Assembly: GCA_019915135.1 (NCBI GenBank)
Contig: JAHLMK010000005.1
Location: 2,852,001 to 2,916,000, forward strand
DNA from: Strobilurus pachycystidiatus
Taxonomy: Eukaryota; Basidiomycota; Agaricomycetes; Agaricales; Physalacriaceae
Length of the DNA stretch: 64,000 nucleotides
Direction: 5' to 3'
The notes below the pieces were generated by a model. The model saw only the letters and a list, made by a program, of their open reading frames with translations. It was not told the DNA's origin and made no database searches. The position numbers and the translations under genes are program-made. Positions 55,098 through 64,000 of the stretch are shown here, piece after piece (positions within the stretch are counted from its first letter, which is position 1; every line of letters begins with the position of its first letter).

Positions 55098-56050
55098 ATG
55101 GAAGCGAAATGGACGGAGCTTCCAGACGACATCATACGCATCATCGCGGAAGAAGCCGCTGGTCAGCTTTTCAGATCTCCCAAAGACTACGCGACTGCCC
55201 TCCAGCTCTGCTTGACATGCAGGACCGTGCGCAGATGGTAAGAACAATCATTTCATTTGTGATTTTTGTCTCTGATCCGCTTCGCAGGATAGATCGCATA
55301 CTTTATCGATGCCCCATTCTCCACACACACGAACGTATCCTGGCCATGGCGCACAGCATCCGCCTTAGAAATGATGTCGTGTTCTTCTCCGACGTTGTGC
55401 GTTGTCTGAGCATATGTCTCCAGCACCGTACTGGCGCAACCAAGGCCGTCATGGTCGCAGAGGCAAAGCACATTGTGGCTGCCTTCCCGCGACTCGAATC
55501 ACTCGCCATTTTTGTACCCCACTCTGGCTACTGTGACACGGCTGCGCTATACTCCGTTCTTCCTTCCCTCACGCATCTCAGTGTCCTCTGGGATCGCGTC
55601 CTCATCCCCAATGCTGCCCCGTCCACCCTGACGCACTTCTATTGCTCTGCGGACGAGTTCTGGCAGGCTTACATTGCAGGCCTGTTTCAACGATGTCTAA
55701 AGCTCACTCATATCCATCTTATTCTTGCTCGGGGCTGGGACTTCGAAGAGAGCAACATCGAATCAATACACGATGTCCTACCCGAAACAGTGCAGAGCTG
55801 CATATTCGAGCTGTCCGAGCCGACATACAGCTCATACGAGGCCCTGCTTGCCCAATGTCTGTACAAGATCTCCGACCCTCGCATGCTCATCATCAGTACA
55901 TGGGGAACTGCTAGCCCCCAGGGTGTGGGGATCTCGGACGCGTCCGAGATTGAGCGGAGATCTTGGCCTTTTTGCTATACAATGCAGCGACAGTTGGAGC
56001 TTACGGCCATGTGCGACGAGATAATAACGTTGCGGTGCGAGTTTGGGTAA
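55098..56050 (+). CDS. F-box/LRR-like protein (about 300 aa)
   Basis: Exons 55098-55237 and 55288-56050, with the intron splitting a Trp codon (TVRRW|IDRILYR). N-terminal F-box MEAKWTELPDDIIRIIAEEA ... ALQLCLTCRTVRRW is well formed. The rest contains LRR-like elements (FPRLESLAIFVPHSG, LPSLTHLSVLWDRVLIP, STLTHFYCSADEFWQ, LKLTHIHLILARGWD) similar in layout to the minus-strand gene at 52411-53349. Probable SCF adaptor; target unknown. Its 5' region and exon 1 are duplicated in broken form 1.24 kb upstream, so it is part of an evolving tandem locus. Confidence 0.77.
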
Positions 56051-56688
56051 TGGAATCTATGTCTCTCTAAGACGATTGATACATCAAGTACTCTTTCGCG
56101 TCAGCTCATGTAAAGTTACTGTACTAAAGTGTGACTTGCGAATGATACTTACGACTTAGCCGATGTGAGCTCAGTGTGGATCTGCAGCCGCTACGTGCAT
56201 CGTGTAGTGCGACTCTGCTTCTAGAATCTCTTTGAAACTCGGAAGTTGAAAACCTGAATTGAGGCGCTCCCGTCTGAGGCTGGAGACGGATTCTTCAGAC
56301 TTCTTCTTAGAAGTAACTTACTTATCAAGTCAACATCCGCGCCTCAGTACGCAGGTTTATTCCAGACGTGTCACTGTCTATCTGTCGAACTTAACCCTCG
56401 AGCTTCAGTACTCCCCACGGATCTGTTTGTTGATCAGCGGGCGCCACAATCATATTTAGTGACCCACGTCGTTCCGTCCGAATGCTGTCCTCCATCTCGT
56501 TCAGGATGGGGTAGGCCACAGCGTCTGAGGCACACCGCAGGCTGTGCTTGCATTTGTCCAGTGTCCTCGGCAATCATCTGATCATGTGAAACTACATGTA
56601 CACCCAGACTATATAAGGCGCTGTGGCGAGCCACAAAACTTGAAACATCCATCACTCTTCCCGTCATCGTAAACTTGCATTTTCTCAA
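56051..56688. other. Intergenic region with TATA box
   Basis: No gene supported. TATAAG at 56612-56617, 72 bp before ATG 56689, is a likely core promoter. Confidence 0.45.
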
Positions 56689-57180
56689 ATGGAATCAACC
56701 TTTCGGGGTGAAACCCCTCCCACCGATGACCTGTTGCTCGCGCCAGTGACGCTCGATCAAGATCCACCTCCTTATTACTTGCGTGCCCATCTTTGCACCA
56801 AACATGTGTCGAAATGTTACATGGTGCATCTTCGCGGGCGCTCACTGCTTGCGTCAGATGCGTATGCTCATATAATAGGCGGTCTGCAGCTCGAAGAACT
56901 CGGTGATGTCTTTGGGGATGACGAAGACGTGGCGCCTGGGTGTATAAGGAGGATTGATGCCAAACCTGGACGGTCAGCGCCGGAGTCTCATCGGTGGACC
57001 GCCTCCTTCGCGCCGACACTCTACACCCATCCCACAAGCGGCGCCAAACAGTATCGCTTCAAGAGGGTGTGGATGCTTGACGGCCAGAGGGTTCCGAATC
57101 CGGACTGGGATATAATCTGCACATACATGCCGACGAAGGCCTTCACCAAGCTTTTTTTCCGGCGGCCATGCAGGCAGTGA
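56689..57180 (+). CDS. Unknown intronless protein (163 aa)
   Basis: A single open frame with a TATA box 72 bp upstream. The protein starts MESTFRGETPPTDDLLLAPV and has a globular-looking middle (YYLRAHLCTKHVSKCYMVHL, HIIGGLQLEELGDVFGDDED) and C-terminus (YRFKRVWMLDGQRVPNPDWD, FTKLFFRRP). No signal peptide, membrane segment or known family is seen. Composition and regular charge pattern favour real coding; an orphan or lineage-restricted gene is likely. Confidence 0.55.
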   Translation: MESTFRGETPPTDDLLLAPVTLDQDPPPYYLRAHLCTKHVSKCYMVHLRGRSLLASDAYAHIIGGLQLEELGDVFGDDEDVAPGCIRRIDAKPGRSAPESHRWTASFAPTLYTHPTSGAKQYRFKRVWMLDGQRVPNPDWDIICTYMPTKAFTKLFFRRPCRQ

Positions 57181-59744
57181 TTCCTTGTAGCGCATAATAC
57201 TGGCACTTCCCTTCTGATTTGTATTATCAAGTCACGTACTAAGATATCTGTCTTCTCTTTCTTCAATTTCGCATCATGATTAATCTTGTTCCTGCGCACC
57301 TCAACTAATTGTGTAGATTTTGTCAAACTTGTGGACCTATTGCTTCTTGCGCAGCTCGTACAGAGGATCCTGAACGCCCGAACACAAAATGGTCTCTGTC
57401 TCTCTTCGCTCCTCGCGCCACATTTGCACCCTACGTTGAGCGCGCCTTTTCGCGTCTTCATTACAGGACGCCTTGAAATTACTACGAGACGAAGCTCATG
57501 CTAGTGATAATTGAGCCAATGTACGCGAAGTCCTAAACAAGGTATCCGTGACGGCCTAGTACGTCCTGAAAGAAATCAAATGTGTCATGCCTATTCGACG
57601 CAGTGGTCGTGGCGCTACAGCTCAAATTTGAAGTGTGCATCTCTTCTTTGATACCGACCAACTACAAACTTTCATCCACATGTCATGCGTACTCGACGAG
57701 GCCTCTCAACCATCGGAGCTCGACAGAAAGGATCTATATGTAGTTGTGAGGCACTCGTCACATTGTTCAATAACATGGCGCATCGCGAAATATCATCGCC
57801 CGAGTTGTAACAAAACCACTGCTATTGATAGCATAGATGGTACGGCACCGCACATGTAGTCCTATCGACGGAGCTGTCGTCGTGCAATGCCATCTCGCTT
57901 GGAAAACGGATCATCTACTGGCGATGGGAAGAAACCACCAGATACCCGAGTCACGCGAGATTCCAGACGTGCGGACCGGACATGATGAACCGACTCCCAG
58001 ACGAAGTATGTCGAAGGTTCCATTACGACTCTTCCTCGCGAACGATGGACAGATGGAAGAAGGAAGAGGCTTACGGAGCCTGACCAGGGAAAGCACAAGT
58101 CAAAGTGGACGTGAACGGGCAAATCCTCCATCCTCGGCGTCTCGCCTCGCCTGTCGCACCGCATCCCCCTCGCCTCCTCCCTCCCACCCGCTCACATATA
58201 GCCTTCCTCTACACCCCAGCACCCCCACCCGCCGCTGCCTTCGTTAGATCGTCCAGGGGGTTCATGCCCTCCTTCCCTCCTTCTCGGCGTCCCCCACCAG
58301 CGATTTCACTCCATGCGCGTGGTGGAGAGAGAGGGGGGAGGGGAAGGGGGTGTTAAGACGGGGTGACTGAAGCGCGTGCATGAGTCCGCTAAACAGGGGA
58401 GAGCTTCGTGCGAGGGTGGAACGAGTATGGTTCCGTGGTACAGACAACCGACGGTGAAGCAATGTTGAGGATTCGCGTCCCGGTCTATCAGGTTATCGCC
58501 AATATGCAGGACAGCAGCGTGGAACATGCAGGCGACTACAAGGGAGAGTTCGAAGCGGGCTGGGGGCGGTCGGTCTCGGCGCCAGTGTAAGTGTCGTCCA
58601 ACGAGAGTGGGCGCCATTGCATGCATACGGCCTCCAGAATGGCATCTCAAGATGGTAAGATGGTCAGATAGGTAAATGGGGCTGCCCACTCGTGGGAGAC
58701 GATGATATTGGTATCAGATGGTTCATTTGCCTGACGACTGGCATTGGTCGCGTGGAAAACGGATGCAGCGGAAACGCACCTCATGCCTGCCCACAGCCGT
58801 CTGAGCTCTATGTCCATATGTGTACAGAAGGCGGTCATAGAGCGATGTTTGGCTATCTGCAGAATATCAGCGGCAGAAAGCAGGTGGGAAAGCACTACGC
58901 ACGATTAGGTACCTTCGTCCTCCCCTCGGTGTGAACGTCTCACGACCGAGTGAGTGCACTCGGTCGTACAGTGTCTAAAAGAATTTTGCTGCAGGGAGAG
59001 ATGCCTCAGACACAAAATTAAGGCGGGGTCATTGTGAATCTTCGAGGCTGACGGTGGTCGGAAGACAAGGTGCGGAGATCGGTCCGATTCATCTCACGCT
59101 TCTTCGGACCAACTCCGGACTCTCAATATACGCTCATTCTCTTGACCGCCATCTCCAGACTTTATCTCCTCCCGTCATGACTGGAACTACTCATTTCGAC
59201 TGCTTGCCACTCAGAATTGAGTGGAATTACTAGGGATGCACCCTCGTCAAACTATCTCGGAACTCGCTACACTTCTTTGGGAATAAGTGACAGCTCAGTA
59301 CCGACACGACTCCTCGCCGCCTTGTAACTTGGCAGCAGGAGACTCCTGATACTCTCATAGATCTGGACGACGCTATTGTTAACGCGGGTATTGGTACCGA
59401 GGTGTGGGAACCGTCCTGGCGCCCACAATCGTGGTATGCAGCTACTTATTGACCATCGAAAATAACCATCTGGCATTTAGAAACAGAAGAACCTTTGCTT
59501 CTCACCCACGCCGCTCAAGTTGATGGAGTACTGAAGGAATTAATGAAACGACCTCCTAGCACCTGCCAAGTTCTGGATCCTATGTGATCGCGTCAGGGAT
59601 CGACACTTCGCCACAGCTCGAATTCCACCTGATGTCCTGTCAAATCTCTTCATATTCTCTCGAGGAATATAGTACAAGGACATGGAACCCGGCGGTACTG
59701 ATGGCTCAGTGAAAGCGCGGGAGACTAAATACTTCCTTGGAGTT
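57181..59744. other. Gene-free region with split repeat copy 2
   Basis: About 2.6 kb without a supported gene. Positions 57940-58090 and 59020-59150 resemble adjacent parts of 54525-54800, so roughly 0.9 kb (58100-59020) appears inserted within this copy. That insert contains a perfect 11-bp hairpin at 58942-58967. No terminal inverted repeats or target duplication could be identified for it. Confidence 0.5.
58942..58967. repeat. Perfect 11-bp hairpin
   Basis: Arms ACGACCGAGTG (58942-58952) and CACTCGGTCGT (58957-58967) with loop AGTG. GC-rich and stable; it lies in the apparent 0.9 kb insert near its right end. Confidence 0.85.
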
Positions 59745-61409
59745 TTACAAGTATTTCACTACAAACGTAAGTCCCCAGTTCTGACTGCACGTCTTTTCGA
59801 TGAGCTGTAGGGTCACCGCGGCAAGCTGCTCCGACGGGTCTATGGGATAGATTACAGTGACGTGAAGCTCTGTCAATGCTGTGGCCCTACCACGCCTCCG
59901 ATCAGAGTGATACCATGAGGCATACTCATGATTGCGCCAGTCCGGCCGAATCCTTTGGATGAGCAGTTCCACCGGGCTGGGTGTCCACGGGTTGGGTTCA
60001 AATTGCGATGAGTCTCTACTGAAGTGACGACCGTTCAATGCCTCCACTGATTGATACAGCAATACGAGCACGAGCGTATTCAGGTTGACCGTGACACGTG
60101 AACAATGTGAAAGTCCGAAGGTGATGGCACCTTCGCGAACTTGCGGCCGAGTCAGGGTATGGAATGGTGGGGCGGAGGCACGAAGAAAATATTCCAGCTT
60201 TTCGTTGTCATTATTCCATAATTCTCTGTCACGCAATCTGGGCAATAGGATTTCGTAGGTCTGCATTGTGACCTTGAGCACTGGAACAGTGTCATCAGCC
60301 CTACCACGTGTAGCGGTATACCTGTGTGGGCCTAAGGACCGTAGCAAGGAGCCGAGGCCATTCGTATCAAGATCATAATTAACACGGAAAGCGAGACTTG
60401 ATAACCGCGGCAGTTGGGTGGCGGGATCGGACCATAGAGGCACAAACACGTCCTGAATGTCAAGATGCCAAAGGCTGGGGAACACCACTGCACGCTGAGC
60501 AAAGACTTCCATAAGGCGAAGAGACGGCGGCATGAGCAGCACAAGGTATGCGAGGCTTTGCCTCATGGTTGCAATGAACTCCCAGATGCCTCGAGCGCTC
60601 AGCATGTCCTCAGACCAAAATTTACTCATGTCTAGGATGCATCGGGTAGATCTGATTTGCCTCCAGGGCAGGTTTATGCGGAGTGGGCATGGAAGGTCAA
60701 GAGCGACGTGGCGAAGGGACGGGCTGTTTAGCAATGTGATACTGCCACAAGCCCCTTCCGATTCGCGTGGACGGTCACTTTTGCTGACACGAACGATGGT
60801 AATCTCCAGACTTGTAACGACGGGGAGCTTCAATTGGAGGGAGTCAACTAGCGACAGTGGCGTATCGTTGAAGTGAAGGGCAAGGCTCTTCCAGCGGAAG
60901 GAAGTCGCGGAGAGAAATTGCAAGACTTTGTGATTATCGGAGTCTTGTAGAACATATGGACCGCCACTGATGTAGATCTCCATGTTGAGCGGTGCTGGCT
61001 CACGTCGGCTCTCTACAGGACGTCCGGCCTTGCAATCTACTGGAAGGCGACGTGGGCGGTTGAGGGCAACTTCTAGGTCCGCAGCAATGGCGGTTGGGTT
61101 CCGATAACTTTCTATGTAGACCGTGAAGTAACTCCAAATGTCGGGGGTAGAAAGAACACAATCCCGCCATGTCTTGCACACCATTGCCAGTGTATGCAAG
61201 GTGTGGTCAGGCCTGGAGAAGCTTTTGCTATTGACTTGATACGTTTGTGGCGTGTTGGCACAGACAAACTCCAGAATCAGAATGATTAACTCCACAGGGA
61301 GTGAGTTTATCGGTCCTCGGTGCTGAGAGTGGGGAATCGGACGCGTGGCATGACATGCAATGTGCTTTCTTGCACTGCGCAGCTGAGAATGAGAAGGTGG
61401 CGGCGGCAT
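59745..61409 (-). CDS. F-box protein (554 aa, single exon)
   Basis: An uninterrupted frame from ATG 61409. After a basic N-terminus, the canonical F-box INSLPVELIILILEFVCANT ... LAMVCKTWRDCVLSTPDIWS lies at about residues 34-93. The WS(Y/F) continuation and long LRR-like body (LQFLSATSFRWKSLALHFND, SPSLRHVALDLPCPL, FPSLWHLDIQDVFVP) are typical of the large agaricomycete F-box family with 500-600 residues, distinct from the shorter two-exon F-box genes to the left. It probably links substrates to an SCF ligase through Skp1. No regulatory clue is visible; the 3' region is repeat-derived. Confidence 0.85.
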   Translation of the reverse strand: MPPPPSHSQLRSARKHIACHATRPIPHSQHRGPINSLPVELIILILEFVCANTPQTYQVNSKSFSRPDHTLHTLAMVCKTWRDCVLSTPDIWSYFTVYIESYRNPTAIAADLEVALNRPRRLPVDCKAGRPVESRREPAPLNMEIYISGGPYVLQDSDNHKVLQFLSATSFRWKSLALHFNDTPLSLVDSLQLKLPVVTSLEITIVRVSKSDRPRESEGACGSITLLNSPSLRHVALDLPCPLRINLPWRQIRSTRCILDMSKFWSEDMLSARGIWEFIATMRQSLAYLVLLMPPSLRLMEVFAQRAVVFPSLWHLDIQDVFVPLWSDPATQLPRLSSLAFRVNYDLDTNGLGSLLRSLGPHRYTATRGRADDTVPVLKVTMQTYEILLPRLRDRELWNNDNEKLEYFLRASAPPFHTLTRPQVREGAITFGLSHCSRVTVNLNTLVLVLLYQSVEALNGRHFSRDSSQFEPNPWTPSPVELLIQRIRPDWRNHEYASWYHSDRRRGRATALTELHVTVIYPIDPSEQLAAVTLQLIEKTCSQNWGLTFVVKYL

Positions 61410-61815
61410 TTTGCTAATCTGTGTGGAAGATCGGGGTGAAGTGAGGAGAGGCTGTTAGGGCCAGGAAGTCATCGCAATCTCTGATATACACTCGACAGCT
61501 CTTGTTGAAGTTCCGATTCAACTCCGACAGCCTTCCATTGTACTAAACGGGAAGAACGGTCATGTATCGGCACTGATCAAGATCAGCAGGGCACACTGTC
61601 ATGTTCGCGGATGCCACTGGTAATTCATGGACGAAGATGGATTCATAACTACGGATTGCAAACAAGAGAATTCGAACACGTTCAAGGGCTACTTCCGAAT
61701 CCAGAAGCAGCTAGCTAAAGGCTTCGTCCACGATAAAACATATCGTTTATTGCTCCTTTACATCAATGTCGATGTAAGGAACATCTGCGCAATAATCTTG
61801 TCAGACTCGTAAGTG
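61410..61815. other. Intergenic region between F-box and transporter genes
   Basis: About 400 bp. Holds the F-box promoter on the left and the 3' UTR of the transporter on the right; a short open frame at 61627-61812 is not supported. Confidence 0.45.
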
Positions 61816-64000
61816 TCACTTCCGGGTTTCCATCCTCTGTTTCAGTCTAGATCCCGAAGTCTCAGTCACCATCGGAGCGGAAACCTCGGTGTCTTTCGAA
61901 GCGGAGGCTTGCATCGCCTTCGGCTCGGAGGCCCCTGTGTTTCCTGTCTTCTTCGAGGCATGCTTACTCTTTGCTCGTATCGCTTTCCCATACTTCCAGA
62001 AGATATATGGCCTGTCAGCAGTCAGTTCCACTTCCATTCTATTCAATGAAGAAAAGACGGTTGGACGTACGCTGGCCAACCGATGGCTATGGACGCGGCC
62101 GCCAGTACGGTCGTACCCTTACCATACCCCAGGTGGTCGAACATTGCTGGAGCAAAGAGCGGGAACCCGAACCCCGCGAGGGAGCGAAAGCATGACACGG
62201 CGGCGAGGGCTGAGCGACGATAATGTGTCAGTCCAAGGAACAAGACATGCGAGGTGGACAATGAATAGCGACATGCACGTACCCGAAGCAGCATATAGCG
62301 TAAAGTTATCTATCACATATGTCTGCATGGCCTGGAATGTCAAGATCGTCGAGCCAGCCACCAAAGCCAGACCAATGTCGACGCCGAGCCAGTGCGCGTG
62401 CTGGTCAGCGCACCAGCCTGCGATGAGGAGGCCAGCGGGAAGCATGAGTGCGCCGGGTACCATTGAGGCTGGACAAAGAGTTAGTGAGTGCTGGTGCTAG
62501 AATGGAGAACGTCCTACTCACGAACACGGAACTCCGGCTCCCCAACACCCCCATTCCGCTCCTTCAGAATGATATAGATCTTATCAATGTAGTGCCCGTT
62601 CAACTGGGCGCATATCGCCAAGCCGATCCCGAGCGCGATGTAATTGAGGCCTGAAATTCCGGGCCCTTCGCCGTAAACTTCGCGGAATATCGTGGGGATT
62701 CCCGTCATGAAGACTGTTCGGACAGGCAGTTAGTTGGATGCAGAGAAGATACGAGGGATAGCGCACTGTAATAAACGCCATACACGAATGCGAAGTAGAC
62801 ACCAACGACTTGGGCGATGGGCTCGTTACCGAAGATGACGAAGGGCCGGATCATAGCACGAGTGTAGATACTCCTGGCACTGTGGTTGACCTCAGTAAGA
62901 TTACTTAGGACGAGAAGTGACTCGGAAACTACCTGCGGTCTTCTGCTTTCTCAAAGACGGTACGAACAGGGCGAAGTCCTTTCTCGGGATCCATGCTTTG
63001 TCTGATTGCTTTTGCCTTCCTTCCGAGAAGAACTGGGCCGTACGCTGTTCGAAGAAAACAGCTTGAGATGTGTTCCAATCGCGGAAATAGTCCGAAATAC
63101 CAATGAGAGTACTTACTCTCTTTGAGAAAGAACAACCCCATGACTTGGACGACCACGTCAAAGATACTCGTCGAATAGAACTGCCGCCGGATGCACATCA
63201 GTTCTGGTAGATCGTCGGCTCACAGGAGCACTCACGACCCAACGCCACGAAGTCCTCTCAGCAATCCATCCACCGGCGACGGGGCCAATGACCGGACCCA
63301 GCAGTGGCGCAAGGCTATATATTGACAGCGCTTTCCCGCGCTGCTCGGCGGACCACATATCAGCCAAGGCGCCTCCTCCAGTAGAGAGCGGCGCCGATCC
63401 ACCGAATCCAGTCAAGAAGCGGAATGCAATCATTTGGCTTTTGTTTTGAGCGAAGCCGCAGGCTAGGTTCCATGCTGTGGAGATTAGATGGGTACACAAA
63501 CACGGCGTAGAGTAGACGAGGAAACCGTACCTAGAAAGAAAAGATTCCCGAATTGGAGAATCTTCACGCGTCCGAAGAGTTCGCTTGATGGGCCGAGAAC
63601 CTGTGTGGCAAGAAGATGTATGTAGGTACACTTCAGGAGCAAACGGAGACTTACAAGTGGTCCTACCGCTGACAGTGACGTTAGAGGGATGGTAGCTATC
63701 ACGATCAGAAGGGTACATACCGTACGCCAGGACAAAAACCGAGATGGTCATGTTGATCATCATTTTGCTCATCGAGCCAAAATCTGCCGCCATGGCTTCT
63801 GCTGCAGGCGCGATGATAGACGAGGAGACCGGGCTAACAAAAGTGAATAGTGACACCATAAGCGTCGCACGCCACTTTTTGCTAGTTGGCCAGCTAAGGG
63901 GGGAATCAATAAACGAGAAGTAGATCATAACTGGCTTACTTCTTCGGGTTTGCGGGATCGTCGGGACCATCCCAGTCTACGATGAGTTCCTCAGGTTCGG
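61816..64000 (-). CDS. MFS transporter, DHA1 drug/polyamine:H+ antiporter family (partial, 5' end outside window)
   Basis: A plasma-membrane proton-coupled exporter interrupted by many short introns. The window edge cuts the N-terminus; the visible start reads EELIVDWDGPDDPANP, the conserved lead-in to TMS1 in DHA1 proteins, followed by WRATLMVSLFTFVSPVSSSI, an MFS motif-A-like GPSSELFGRVKIL, FRFLTGFGGSAPLSTGGGAL and the antiporter motif-C region LLGPVIGPVAGGWIAERTSW with WRW. C-terminal helices include SGLNYIALGIGLAICAQLNG and YAASALAAVSCFRSLAGFGF. The tail after the last helix (YGKAIRAKSKHA...) is a serine-rich cytosolic end, stop at 61816-61818. Family members (for example yeast Tpo1/Flr1 type) export drugs, polyamines or secondary metabolites. 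No secondary-metabolite genes are visible next to it. Confidence 0.92.

Noticed and set aside
1..64000. CRISPR arrays, bacterial operons, riboswitches or viral genes
   Set aside because: Nothing with such structure is visible; the DNA is clearly eukaryotic with spliceosomal introns.

Overview
The window is nuclear DNA of a filamentous basidiomycete, most likely an Agaricomycete. The evidence is many short (about 45-60 nt) GT-AG introns with CTGAC-like branch sites, a Plavaka-type DNA transposon, a basidiomycete-style protein kinase, several divergent F-box/LRR genes, a secreted GH35 beta-galactosidase and an intron-rich MKT1. All gene models were spliced by eye; wherever full exon lists are given, the exon lengths sum to a whole number of codons.

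Left part (1-15 kb). A fungal protein kinase (minus), a small secreted cysteine protein (minus) and a small beta-sandwich, aegerolysin/hemolysin-like protein (plus) precede an apparently intact 8.4 kb Plavaka transposon at 5178-13554. Its ends are a 24/27 bp inverted repeat. It carries four genes with open reading frames: a 730-codon accessory gene divergent from the 982-aa transposase, plus two small genes at the right end. Just to the right lie a deleted tRNA-Ile and two non-autonomous hAT-like MITEs with perfect 8 bp target duplications.

Middle (15-31 kb). MKT1 (9 exons), two intron-bearing tRNA-Ile(AAU) genes exactly 300 bp apart, a third hAT-like MITE, a LURP-one-related (LOR) gene and an F-box gene are followed by gene-poor DNA. 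This holds a decayed FHA-domain (Dma1/CHFR-like E3 ligase) pseudogene whose lesions look like CpG-to-TpG decay. A small C2H2-like gene closes the segment.

Right part (31-64 kb). A gene-poor stretch (31.6-38 kb) leads to the GH35 beta-galactosidase, a thioredoxin-fold PRXL2-like antioxidant gene with two microexons, several lineage-restricted genes of unknown function, an intronless tRNA-Ile(AAU), and an F-box neighbourhood (52-61.5 kb) with a tandemly duplicated, partly broken F-box locus. A DHA1-type MFS drug/polyamine transporter runs off the right edge.

The genes do not form one pathway. The strongest candidate for an under-described system is the multi-gene Plavaka element with its uncharacterised accessory proteins. 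The three MITEs are a second, because they share one architecture (TAGGG termini, 8 bp target duplication, internal GGTTTnnAAACC-like palindromes) but differ in the palindrome core.
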